Below, one piece after another: positions 26,501 to 34,314 of a stretch of 64,000 bases of DNA; within the stretch, counting starts at the first letter, position 1, and each line of letters begins with the position of its first letter. Origin of the DNA: Slackia heliotrinireducens DSM 20476 (lineage in GTDB: Bacteria > Actinomycetota > Coriobacteriia > Coriobacteriales > Eggerthellaceae); the NCBI RefSeq assembly GCF_000023885.1, contig NC_013165.1, positions 372,001-436,000 of the forward strand. Direction: 5' to 3'. Made by a program: the position numbers and the translations under genes. The notes under the pieces were generated by a model, which saw only the letters and a program-made list of their open reading frames with translations, was not told the origin of the DNA and did no database searches.

Positions 26501-27201
26501 AACATCTCGGGCGCAGCGTAATAGGCCTGGCCGAGACGGAACCTAGCCGTGGCGGGCGGGAGGGATCTTGTGCCCGCCTTGGCCGCCTGGCCCAGATCGA
26601 TCAGCTTGCATTCCAACGGGCTGTTGTCGTAGCGCAACAGGATATTCTCCGGCCACGCGTCCCGGTGTGACCATCCCCGGCGATGGACCTCGCCGAAGGC
26701 TAGGGCAAGTTCCCTTGCAAGCTCAAGCGTCCAACCGCAGTCGAGGGGTGTGCCGGCGGTGCCGCTCAGGTCGCCGTTCTCTAAGACGGTGGCCAGGCTC
26801 TTCAGGTCGAAGTGCTGCATGACTATGGCTGGCTTGTTGCCGAATCGCCCCATGGCAAGCGGCAGGGGCGTGTGGCCGTTGCACCCATTGAGTTCCTTCA
26901 GGCAGCCGAACTCGCGCCTCGCGGATGCGCCGTCGCCGCTTTCGAACACCTTCACGCCGGCCACCACGGCCTCGCCCGTGTCCAACGCGACGTAGTACAC
27001 GCCGAACCCGCCGGCCTTGCCGGTCTGACAGGCGTAAACGATTGGCTCCACGGCCTTCTCCGAGTCCGCATCGTCAGGTACGAACAGCTCCTTAAAGTCA
27101 TAAACGTCAGCCTGGGGTAACGGTCTGTTCGCCATCGGGGCGACCGGCCTTGCAGTCGGGCCTGCGCCGCCGGCGTTGACGGCTCTGCGAAAGTGCTTCA
27201 T
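23533..27201 (-). CDS. Ser/Thr kinase - STAND-type NTPase - TPR protein
   Basis: The ATG follows GGAGGGAG. The 1222-residue product starts with a kinase-like domain (residues about 55-350): VAGVKVF (Lys84), SHRDAWPEN (His179-Arg-Asp181, Asn186), and IDLGQA with DLG in place of DFG. Residues 367-429 resemble a Flg_new/InlB-type repeat (VTYTDGQGG, YTARW). An NTPase follows, with Walker A GFGGQGKS (495-502) and Walker B IVILVDQ (644-650). The last 300 residues look like TPR helices. STAND ATPases with TPRs act as sensing switches in immunity and signalling; here the output would be phosphorylation. It is divergent from a PP2C gene. Confidence 0.85.
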   Translation of the reverse strand: MKHFRRAVNAGGAGPTARPVAPMANRPLPQADVYDFKELFVPDDADSEKAVEPIVYACQTGKAGGFGVYYVALDTGEAVVAGVKVFESGDGASARREFGCLKELNGCNGHTPLPLAMGRFGNKPAIVMQHFDLKSLATVLENGDLSGTAGTPLDCGWTLELARELALAFGEVHRRGWSHRDAWPENILLRYDNSPLECKLIDLGQAAKAGTRSLPPATARFRLGQAYYAAPEMLSALIPACDDGGDWEYRNNPSCDMYTFGSLIYRARTGLVPHCAEIGDVLSRLRAQGRKGYSPDVLDGMASVKREPLDLLPRLGEMQEPGDDVLACVVERCTNADPSVRGDMRWALGMVMEAIEARGSQKGAGLCRVTYTDGQGGRFFPTETFLVRRGSSRPNSGNAYAFERWGLIDGWDPPREPEATEDQTYTARWLDAAIDKERAPVPKRRGTPPTLAALRPGDGDLDKANREVGAFYQGMLRPALDRYNLTKGVVISIYGFGGQGKSYFLNEVANSVQENDPGTVCVRANFYHEEAARPNQTDVFAAALKKQGLFCPCYTLAKAAMDDLYSAVANLMSELDGFQLGFDDSQKRREAVRIAIEAARQFEGLGDSAPGMIPKLSKDSIEERVGRFLRWDIEQWSALEDKPIVILVDQAEYLLDRRIGDLSVWFKEVTCARNTVWVVVGRNRVNWENVIQYPLRFVELDQDDSFAMAKSIANGELDDAALAAICDFSRGVPIYIDLATSYAKELDSLPDDMRELFDGIDHDTIAPRYLRLLDENEQDACMAAAFLGEWTDSDLDLFLPDWIQGRDRPRVVRKVGEMSFVLSSLGYHFMHECVARTLRESVGPKSDFVDTLDFVIARLISDGKNHIIKMDLSVQERNQKLRWLGRAERAIYPRCSKRARDELREAMFGAIMEYAGNLRGSRMSDEAKDLYDYALDEFGDDPEKELKLRLNRSAALSEMYISTGDVALHMEALEDEQKVLERAQALLKEDSRTEWAQNIAANAESSVGVSKHRLASEAARAGELRKAERLYADSFALLESAKHEVLKKSDGRNSAAYARLLNNYGAVCLSYAKNLPDAVDAAQRLDDALASCGESHRIRRSLFGDQDRSTLLSLTNVAVAYEDMGSYEEALEILRAVERDLAFAGKTQWAKDLSRCRYHIAIILEKRAGEKPDENRKKALEEALTMHMKVLDYRKANLGEKDLDTKKSLQAVSRLKALIRSI

Positions 27202-27473
27202 TTACGCGTCTCCCTCCAGCACGGTACCGCCCTTATTCTACGTGAACGGTGGCGCAGTAGCGCCGTCGAGCAAGGCATTCTCACATACGCGTCGTGCTTT
27301 CAGGGCGTGTTGGCCGGCCGCGGCTCCGTTTCGGGCATAGCTGTCGAAACCATTTTGCGCAAAAGCCTGGGCGACGCGGCCTCTACTATGTTTTACCTGA
27401 GCCCTGGCCGAGCTTCCGGTGAGGGTCATATGGGCTGGCGCGGCGTCGCGCAACGAGAAAGGAAAGGAATGGA

Positions 27474-28199
27474 ATGGACTCCGAGAAAAGACTGAAGCTT
27501 ACCTATGCGGTTGCAACAGAGCGAGGTCGCCGGCAGGAAAACGAGGACTGCGCGACGGTCGGCATCAGCCCGACTTCCGGGCGCACGGAAATGCTCGCCG
27601 TATCCGACGGCATCGGCGGCGGCTTAGCGGGCGCCGAACTGAGCCGGCATGCCCTGGCCGGAGCGAAACGGGCCTTCGAGTCGGGCCTGGCGATCGAGGA
27701 CGTGGTGGCGGCGGCAGAGGAGTCGGTAGCGACGTGCAGAGCCTCCCTCGACGACTGGTCGGTTATGGCGGGGCCATGCGACCCGTTCAACCTTGCGAGA
27801 ATCGACGGCGCCGGCGCGACGTTGGTTGCGATGGTGCTGTCCGACAGCGGCGCGAGCCTGGCATGGCTGGGCGACAGCGTCGCCTACATCCTCCGCGATG
27901 GACGCGTTTCCCTTCTCACGCCACCGCACCGGGCTGCTGGGACTGAGCGCCTCACCAGGGCGCTCGGCTTCGGGCAGCACCCTGAGCTGGCAAGCATAGA
28001 AGTCAGAGCGGGTGACACCCTGCTGCTTTGCACTGACGGCGTATGGTCCTCGCTCAGCTGCGAGGAGACCGCGATGGTGCTGGCCAACAACCCCCTCCAG
28101 GCTGCCGCGACCGAGCTCGTGGTGCGAGGCGCAGAGAGCAGCGGCGATAACGCCACCGTGATTTTGGCAAAAGTGGCCGAGATAGGGCGCCTGGACTGA
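27474..28199 (+). CDS. PP2C-family protein phosphatase
   Basis: The ATG follows GAAAGGAAAGG. The 241-residue product has the PP2C metal motifs: GRRQENEDC (RxxNED type), AVSDGIGGG (DGxGG), WLGDSVAYI (GDSR type, with Val at the usual Arg) and CTDGVW then SGDNATVIL. PP2C phosphatases use two metal ions to remove phosphate from Ser/Thr. It is transcribed away from the kinase-STAND gene and upstream of the FHA gene, forming a kinase, phosphatase and phosphothreonine-reader set. Cytoplasmic, with no extra domains. Confidence 0.92.
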   Translation: MDSEKRLKLTYAVATERGRRQENEDCATVGISPTSGRTEMLAVSDGIGGGLAGAELSRHALAGAKRAFESGLAIEDVVAAAEESVATCRASLDDWSVMAGPCDPFNLARIDGAGATLVAMVLSDSGASLAWLGDSVAYILRDGRVSLLTPPHRAAGTERLTRALGFGQHPELASIEVRAGDTLLLCTDGVWSSLSCEETAMVLANNPLQAAATELVVRGAESSGDNATVILAKVAEIGRLD

Positions 28200-28266
28200 T
28201 GCGGCGCCCTTGGCGGCTCGGCCGCGGCCCGGGCCTCGCCGACGGATGATGAAGCAAGCATTTTCG

Positions 28267-28272
28267 TATAAT
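28267..28272 (+). promoter_or_regulatory. Likely -10 box of the relaxase-FHA gene
   Basis: A consensus TATAAT lies 42 bases upstream of the ATG at 28314, in an otherwise GC-rich interval. No good -35 box is seen at the standard distance. GAGGGGAG before the ATG is the ribosome binding site. Confidence 0.45.
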
Positions 28273-28313
28273 GCTTTGAAAGATAAAACGCAATCGAGAG
28301 GGGAGACGGAAAG

Positions 28314-30149
28314 ATGATCGCCAGGTATGTTAAAGGGGACGCGACGAGCGCGATGAAGCACTTTACCCGGACATACGCGAACGAATATGAACAGCAAAAT
28401 GACGAACGGCTGCATAGGATAGAACATAGGTGGTCGCCCTACAACTACTCGACGTGCGACGCCGAGGAAGCCACGAGGCTCTTGATTGAGAGGGTTGACA
28501 CAGGAAATGCCACCTCGAGGACGGTCGTCCTACTCGATGCCACTGTGTACGCGGGTGCCCCGTGGGACGGCGAGAAGGGCCTGGGCGAACTGGATGATCT
28601 ATTCTCGCTCGCGGACGAATCGCTCCATGAAGAGTTCGTCGGGGACAACGCGCTGGGCACCTTCGTGCATTGGGACGAGAAGAACGTTGACGGTGACCCT
28701 TGCCCGCACGCTCATCTCTTGGTCCTCCCTTTTGATGCGACCGGCAGGTTCCGCGTCGACGAATTCGACGACGCGGAGGAAAGGATTGAGCGGCGCCTCA
28801 GGGAAAAACTGGCCAAAAGCGGGCTCAGAACCAGATTCTACATGAAAAGCGAGAGGGTCGTAGCCGAAGCGGGCGATCCGGCAGACTACAGCGTCTTCTC
28901 TGTTTTCAGGTCTTGCTGGGCGGCCCTCCTCGATGAGGGGTACAAGCTTGTCGAACCAGACGGCGAGTATATACCGGCCATGCAGGCCATCGACGCCTGC
29001 ATGCTTCCGGGCACGTTCGACGCGATGAAACCAGCCGAACGGTCAAGACTGTTCGCGACCTCCCCAGCGCGGCTGCTGGAGGTCGTGCTCCTCTCCAACG
29101 GGATGGGAAGCGAATGCATAAGCCGGTTCGCTGAGGACCCGCGCGAGGTGGCTGAATGCATCGACGGCATCATCCGCCGGAACGTCGACGACTACGCTCC
29201 AGCTTTCAAGTACGCCCTGATGTTGCGAGCTTCAAAAATCGAGTGGGTCGAGCGCATCAGGGACGTCTTTATGTGCCCCATGTCCGAGATTATCGACAAA
29301 TGCTACCTGCGCGGGGGCGATCAGTTTGCGGCCCGCCTCGATGCCTTGTGTCGATCCGAGGTCCGGGAGGCGAATTCTAGAGCCAAGTCGTATAAGAGGC
29401 AGGAGGTTGTCAGGTACCTTTTATCAGCGGCTTTGCTCGGGATTCAGGGCGTGGACTTCTATGACGACCTGTTCGGGTACCCCGCCGTCGCCGCGCTTGG
29501 CCAACGAGGTGATAGCGTAGGTCTCCCCGAGGTCACGCCAGGCGGCGTCGCAGGCAGGACAGGCCGCCAACCCGAAGCGATGGCAGTGCTTACCACCGCT
29601 TTCTTTTCGCCTGCGAAAGAGCAATTCGTGGTCGACGGCCTTTCAGCTTCGCTACACCGCACGGATCGAGAGGTTATCATCGGTGCAGACTACACCTCGG
29701 ATCACTTCGTACCGCGCGTTGATGTGGGCCCAGGCTTCTTGACGAGCCGCCTCCACGCTGTCGTCTACAACGACGCGCCAGAAGAAGCCACGGCGGAGGA
29801 GGCGGGCGAGTGCTGGTTCGTCCGAGACACATCCAGTTACGGCACGGCGGTGGTTCATTCACTCGATGAGCTTGAGGCCCTGTTCTCGGATGACGGCATT
29901 TGCACAGCTACGAAGCTTCTAGGATCCGGCGCAACGGTCGACGCGAACTCAAAACAAGGCGCAAGGCTCACGAGCGGGGACTTCATCGTCTTGGGGGTCT
30001 ACGCCCGAGGTAACGTGAAGTTGGGCGATGGGTCTGTCCTCAGGATCGTAGGTGAAGATGGCAGCCGCCGATGGGAGGAGCTCCGACGCGTCTGTGCCGC
30101 CGTAAGATTCGATTCTGTGATGGCAAGGGATGATAGCTTGCGGAGATGA
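28314..30149 (+). CDS. MobV-relaxase-like domain fused to FHA domain
   Basis: The 611-residue product has two recognisable parts. The first 180 residues follow the order of MobV/Mob_Pre plasmid relaxases: MKHFTRTYANEY then SPYNYST (the H-x2-R...NY block), TVVLLDATVYAG, and FVHWDEKN...CPHAHLLVLPF (H119, D121-E122, P131-H132-x-H134), matching the HLDE...TPHMH catalytic motif. The C-terminal part, from about residue 440, has an FHA-like domain (EVIIGADY, LTSRLHAVVY, SSYGTAV). FHA domains bind phosphothreonine. The middle is unrecognised. With a kinase and PP2C beside it, the nuclease-like part may be recruited by phosphorylation. The relaxase call is motif-based. Confidence 0.7.
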   Translation: MIARYVKGDATSAMKHFTRTYANEYEQQNDERLHRIEHRWSPYNYSTCDAEEATRLLIERVDTGNATSRTVVLLDATVYAGAPWDGEKGLGELDDLFSLADESLHEEFVGDNALGTFVHWDEKNVDGDPCPHAHLLVLPFDATGRFRVDEFDDAEERIERRLREKLAKSGLRTRFYMKSERVVAEAGDPADYSVFSVFRSCWAALLDEGYKLVEPDGEYIPAMQAIDACMLPGTFDAMKPAERSRLFATSPARLLEVVLLSNGMGSECISRFAEDPREVAECIDGIIRRNVDDYAPAFKYALMLRASKIEWVERIRDVFMCPMSEIIDKCYLRGGDQFAARLDALCRSEVREANSRAKSYKRQEVVRYLLSAALLGIQGVDFYDDLFGYPAVAALGQRGDSVGLPEVTPGGVAGRTGRQPEAMAVLTTAFFSPAKEQFVVDGLSASLHRTDREVIIGADYTSDHFVPRVDVGPGFLTSRLHAVVYNDAPEEATAEEAGECWFVRDTSSYGTAVVHSLDELEALFSDDGICTATKLLGSGATVDANSKQGARLTSGDFIVLGVYARGNVKLGDGSVLRIVGEDGSRRWEELRRVCAAVRFDSVMARDDSLRR

Positions 30150-30517
30150 GCGATTCCGGTCCCGAAAGGAGCAGGGAGACTAGCCTCGCTTAGCCACTTG
30201 CCCAGTTGTCCCCGCCGCGCGGCCAGTTATCTGGCGATGCCATCGGGATCGCAATGCGGACGACGGTAATGCCCCCCGCACCCCTGGTCGATTGCCCCAC
30301 GGCCTTTTCGCGCGTTTCTGAAAAACAGCGCCTCACGAACTCGGGCCTCCATTTCTCAGCTCGAGTTCGGGGCGCAGTTTGTTTTCCGAGAGGCACACCA
30401 CTCGCCCGTCCTTTCTACAACGACCAGGGGAGGACCGCTCGCAGAAACCCGAGACCCGGCATCGGGAGACGGCCCAACGCCTTTGCTCAGATACAAATGG
30501 AACGGGCGAGGTCTTCA
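30150..30517. other. Non-coding gap between convergent genes
   Basis: No gene or clear terminator is seen. Overlapping short open frames on both strands lack ribosome binding sites. The interval separates the relaxase-FHA gene from the minus-strand YbjN-like genes. Confidence 0.35.
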
Positions 30518-30976
30518 TCAAAAGAGGGTGGACAACAGTGCAACCTCGTCGTCCTCGGGATCGCTTGCGGCGGGCGCTGTGGCAAGCCCGATGATTTCAT
30601 CCCAGTTTTTGCCAAGGAACTCGATTGCGGCTTTTGCTGCGCGGTCAAAGCTGTCGGTGCTAACATCCGAGAGCCGAACGTTGTAGACCAGCTCCCCGTC
30701 CTTGGGGTCCATCCACATGCCGAACCAAGCGGGATCCTTGCTGCAGCGCTCGGCACAACCGAGGACAAAGCTGCGCCGGGCCCCGGTCGCGACACATGCG
30801 GGGGGATGGACGATGAGCTGCGGCTGCTTCCCTATGGAAAACGAGACTGAAAATAGCCTGCCTCCCGCGCGGACGATTCCGTGCGCCTCGTCCTTGCCCG
30901 CAACTCGCATGGCGACAACGCTGGAGTCGAGACACGCATTGATGTCGCTACACGTCTTTGTCTCGTCAACGATCAT
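30518..30976 (-). CDS. YbjN-like small protein
   Basis: The ATG follows GGGAAGGAAG. The 152-residue product resembles the YbjN / type III chaperone-like fold: a pattern of strands, then AERCSKDPAWFGMWMDPKDGELVYNVRL, then a helix (SFDRAAKAAIEFLGKNWDEI). YbjN proteins are small dimers that often act as chaperones or sensory adaptors; the substrate is not known. It is followed at 31007 by a second gene of similar form on the same strand, and both lie in the kinase/AAA+ island. Fold assignment is by pattern only. Confidence 0.65.
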   Translation of the reverse strand: MIVDETKTCSDINACLDSSVVAMRVAGKDEAHGIVRAGGRLFSVSFSIGKQPQLIVHPPACVATGARRSFVLGCAERCSKDPAWFGMWMDPKDGELVYNVRLSDVSTDSFDRAAKAAIEFLGKNWDEIIGLATAPAASDPEDDEVALLSTLF

Positions 30977-31006
30977 GACTTCTTCCTTCCCGCCGATGGG
31001 TTTGTG

Positions 31007-31462
31007 CTACCTGTCCTCGCACTCGTCCGAATAGACCGAATAGGCGCTTTCGCCTGAGAGGACCCGCATATAGTCTCCTGCTGACTTCTTCAGCGAAACT
31101 TGTGCCCCAATTATGGCGTTCTGAGTCCAGCTCGAAGCCTGGTGTCCGTCGAAGGTGGCCTCAAACGTGAGCGAGCCGCCTTCCGACGGGAGAGCCAGCC
31201 AGCCAGCAACGACGTACAGCCTGTTCTTGAACATGGAAAGGGCGTTAGCCTCCGCCACCCTTTCGGCTGGGACGTACAGTCCCGACTCGAGCGAAATCGT
31301 CACCATGCCATTGATGGCGCGGACCGTCATAACCGCAGGAAAGCAGGAAACTTGCGACACGTTCGCCTCCCACACGCCCTTGTCTATGCAGCTGAAACTC
31401 GTCACTGGATCGGCCCGAAGCGTTTCCTCGACAACCCCTTGAAAGCATTTCTTCCCATTCAT
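31007..31462 (-). CDS. Second YbjN-like small protein
   Basis: The start at 31462 (MNGKKCFQGV) follows AAAGGATG; the open frame upstream to 31612 overlaps the AAA+ gene's tail and is not needed. The 151-residue product has the same general plan as the 30518 gene: YVPAERVAEANALSMFKNRL, then a Gly-Trp strand and LTFEATFD, and a late helix. This suggests a YbjN-type adaptor. The gene lies after the AAA+ gene on the same strand, 112 bases downstream, and 30 bases before the next YbjN-like gene, so the three probably form an operon. Confidence 0.65.
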   Translation of the reverse strand: MNGKKCFQGVVEETLRADPVTSFSCIDKGVWEANVSQVSCFPAVMTVRAINGMVTISLESGLYVPAERVAEANALSMFKNRLYVVAGWLALPSEGGSLTFEATFDGHQASSWTQNAIIGAQVSLKKSAGDYMRVLSGESAYSVYSDECEDR

Positions 31463-31574
31463 TCGACATCCTTTCCCACGCGTTCCCGCCCAAGACCAAA
31501 GGGGGCACGCATCGCCTAAGCTCGAGCGCGACACATCGTCACGAGTCCCGTATTGCGCGGCTCGCGCTGCGGCG

Positions 31575-32759
31575 TCACACGAACCCGATTCGGCGGCGCG
31601 TCGACGAAACATCGAGTTCGTGAGACACTTCGCTCACAGCGCTGACGAACGCCCCGTTGTCGATTTCGAAGCTGACGGAATCCTGTCTTGCAAGAGACAG
31701 AACACATTTGTCGACCAGATTGCGCATTGTTCGCGCTTGTGCGAAGCCATCCTTCTGGCTTAGCTTATCGACGGCGGAGAGAAAGACCGGTTCGTCGACC
31801 CTGTCGTTGAAACCGCGCTGTTCTGCCATGAGCGAGAAAATGGCCCTCTGCTCCACTGCGGAGTATCCTGTCAGCTCGTACTTGATGGGGAACCGGCTTT
31901 TGAGCCCGGGGTTTTGCGAGAGCAAATCCATGGTCTCGTCCCTGTACCCGGCCAGTACCACTATGGTGTCCGATCGTCGCTCTTCAGTGAGCTGGTTGAT
32001 GGCGTGAAGGGCCTCGCGAGCGTGCGACCCGGAATGTGCGTCCGCAGACGAGAGCCTATACGCCTCGTCGATAAGGAGAACGCCACCGCGTGCAGAGTCG
32101 AAGACGGAACGCACCTTGGTGGGCGTCTCGCCGACGTACTCCGAAATGAGCTGTGAAGCGTCAGCCTGGGTGAACTTCCCGGTCGAGACGCCGGCCTGCC
32201 CGTAGGCTGCCGCCATCCGTCGAGCAATCTCGGTCTTGCCCGTCCCCGGCGGGCCAAGCAACACGGTCCCAAGGCTGGAGAGAGAGCCGCGGCCGAACCT
32301 GCTCACAGCCTTCACGACCGCCGTAATCCCTTCACGAACCTCAGCCAGCCCGACGAGGCCGTCGAAGGACGACCCAATGTCTCCCGTGGGGGCCGCCGGG
32401 GCGACATCTGCCGCCGACACAGACCGTCGCAGGCGGGAGGAGTCGCCGAGCCGCGTGAGGGCATCTACGACCTGCCGCCCTTGACCCGCGAGGACACCGA
32501 GAGGGACATTCCTAAGCTCTGCCTTGTAGCCGTTGTGTTCCAGAGCCTCCTTCAGGTCATCGGCACTCGGCGTATCTGGCTTTGAGCGAGGGTCCGGCTC
32601 CTTAACCACGATCCCGAGGACAAAGCCATTCTCTGCCTGCTTCGCTTGGCCGACCTCCACGGGGAGACCGAGCGAGAGTACGAGGCCAATGCACTTTGCG
32701 ACGTCAGCCCAGTCGACGTCGGCTGGGAGGCGAACCGATCCCACATAGTACGTCGCCAT
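31575..32759 (-). CDS. AAA+ ATPase, CbbX/SpoVK-like
   Basis: The ATG follows GAGGAGG. The 394-residue product has an N-terminal region of about 120 residues without a clear family. A single CbbX/SpoVK/EccA-type AAA+ module follows: FDGLVGLAEV, Walker A GPPGTGKT (169-176), SEYVGETPTKV pore region, Walker B VLLIDEAYRL (227-236), a sensor block VVLAGYRD and an arginine-finger region (NPGLKSRFP). These hexamers remodel protein complexes. Neighbouring kinase, PP2C and FHA genes suggest that its client is controlled by phosphorylation. No rubisco or ESX genes are present, so CbbX or EccA roles do not apply. Confidence 0.88.
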   Translation of the reverse strand: MATYYVGSVRLPADVDWADVAKCIGLVLSLGLPVEVGQAKQAENGFVLGIVVKEPDPRSKPDTPSADDLKEALEHNGYKAELRNVPLGVLAGQGRQVVDALTRLGDSSRLRRSVSAADVAPAAPTGDIGSSFDGLVGLAEVREGITAVVKAVSRFGRGSLSSLGTVLLGPPGTGKTEIARRMAAAYGQAGVSTGKFTQADASQLISEYVGETPTKVRSVFDSARGGVLLIDEAYRLSSADAHSGSHAREALHAINQLTEERRSDTIVVLAGYRDETMDLLSQNPGLKSRFPIKYELTGYSAVEQRAIFSLMAEQRGFNDRVDEPVFLSAVDKLSQKDGFAQARTMRNLVDKCVLSLARQDSVSFEIDNGAFVSAVSEVSHELDVSSTRRRIGFV

Positions 32760-32943
32760 CGAGCTACCTCCTCTTCTGTCGTACGCCAGGCCGGACCCGT
32801 CATCCGTGCGACAAGGCCCTGTCCTGCTCCAGCGACGTACACGATACAGGAAGACGTCTCCCGCCTCTTGCGCAAAGGAGTCGGCGAGCGTCGGCTATCA
32901 TCGGGGGCGCAGCAGTTCAAGCAGAATTTCACGGAGGTAGCCC

Positions 32944-34071
32944 ATGATACCGAGCGCGACTTTCAGGGCCGATTCCTATTGGCGCGGCCCCACTCGAATG
33001 GGACCGCTTCGCAGGGCAGATGCACCAGGAGGCGGTTTCGCAAATCTATACACGGCTTTCAGCCCGGACTACGGGACAGTGGCGATCAAGGTGTTCCACC
33101 ACACTGAGAGGGACGTGGCAGGATTCGCACTCGACCGCAGGGTGGCCGACTTCGAGTATACCCGCCTGTGCCAGATGAACGGTGCCGGTGGCCATGCCCC
33201 GGCACCTCTCGCAATCGGAACGGTTGGTGAAGGCGACGCGGATAGGCGCGTGGCTATTGCCATGGAGTACATCGAGGGGGTCAACATCGAGCAGGCGGTC
33301 GAGGGAGGATGGCTAACGGGCGGCAGCCGCGGCCTCCCAAATACCGGCGTTGTTGCTGACGTATGTTCCAAGGCGTGCGCTGCGTTGCTTTCGTGTTCGC
33401 CCGTTTCGAACCGTGATTTCAGCCCGCGAAGCCTCATGGTAAGGAGGGATGCGCACGCGATAAGAGACGTTGTGGTGGTTGATTTCGGGCAATCTGTCGA
33501 CAGCCGATCAAGCATGGTCACGCCAGGCATGGGCAATAAGCGGCTGGCTACGCCCTGCTTCGGCGCGCCAGAGGTATTCGGAGGACCGTTTTACCACCAA
33601 AGAAACTCAAGAGCCACGGACTCTTATTCGATAGGCTGTATCGCGTATTACATGCGCACCGGTCGACCGCCATTCCGAGCCCTCATGTGCGTCGATCCCA
33701 CATCACCAGAGGGGGCGGCCAGCGTCGTTGCTGCAAAACGGGCCCCTATCGCCATCGAGTTCGTCGGCGGCTCCGAGGCCGACTCCATGCTTGCCGATGT
33801 GATTCGCAGCTGCACTGACTTCTGCCCCTCTAACAGGCCTTCTATCAGTTCCCTTGAGACGGTCTTTCGGGAGATTGCGGCTGCAGGTGGAGTCGGGAGC
33901 GAGGCTGTTGCTGGCATACATCCTGACAATAAGACAAAGGACGTCACCCTGCCAGACGCATGCCGAAGAGCTGTTGTGTCGGTTGCGGTTGGCCTTGTTT
34001 GTGGTGGCGTCACAGCTCTGCTCCCGCTGGCTTTCGAGTGGGTATCAGGAACGGTCTGCCTTCTTTTCTGA
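32944..34071 (+). CDS. Membrane-anchored kinase-like protein with altered catalytic loop
   Basis: The ATG follows GGAGGTAGCCC. The 375-residue product has a kinase fold: GGGFANLYTA loop, VAIKVF with Lys49, MEYIEG hinge, then NRDFSPRS (156-163) where HRDxxxxN is expected, and VVDFGQS (DFG 180-182). The catalytic Asp and the DFG Asp are kept, but His is Asn and the Mg-binding Asn is Ser. It may be a weak kinase or a pseudokinase. A hydrophobic segment near 342-372 would anchor it in the membrane with the kinase part inside. It is divergent from the AAA+ gene. Confidence 0.8.
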   Translation: MIPSATFRADSYWRGPTRMGPLRRADAPGGGFANLYTAFSPDYGTVAIKVFHHTERDVAGFALDRRVADFEYTRLCQMNGAGGHAPAPLAIGTVGEGDADRRVAIAMEYIEGVNIEQAVEGGWLTGGSRGLPNTGVVADVCSKACAALLSCSPVSNRDFSPRSLMVRRDAHAIRDVVVVDFGQSVDSRSSMVTPGMGNKRLATPCFGAPEVFGGPFYHQRNSRATDSYSIGCIAYYMRTGRPPFRALMCVDPTSPEGAASVVAAKRAPIAIEFVGGSEADSMLADVIRSCTDFCPSNRPSISSLETVFREIAAAGGVGSEAVAGIHPDNKTKDVTLPDACRRAVVSVAVGLVCGGVTALLPLAFEWVSGTVCLLF

Positions 34072-34314
34072 GTTTCGACAGCCAGGGCTGGTCGCGGGCA
34101 AAGCGAAGAGCCAAGAATAGTCGCAGGAGGCAGGTAAACGAGCCAAGAAGTGGGCATTTCCTCGACGCGCCACTCATTTCTGTAATGAGGTCGGGAGCGT
34201 AGCCAAGAGCGTATCAAGCAGCCACGAGACAGCCAATGGGCTCAAAGAGGCTTTGCGTTCCCGCAGAGGTAGCCAGACAAGATTGAAGCCCGTATGGTAA
34301 AGGAGCAGATCCCA

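Noticed and set aside
31575-32759. Reading the AAA+ protein as a rubisco activase (CbbX) or ESX EccA
   Set aside because: No rubisco, WXG100 or EccC genes are in the window, and the N-terminal region differs; only the ATPase module is shared.
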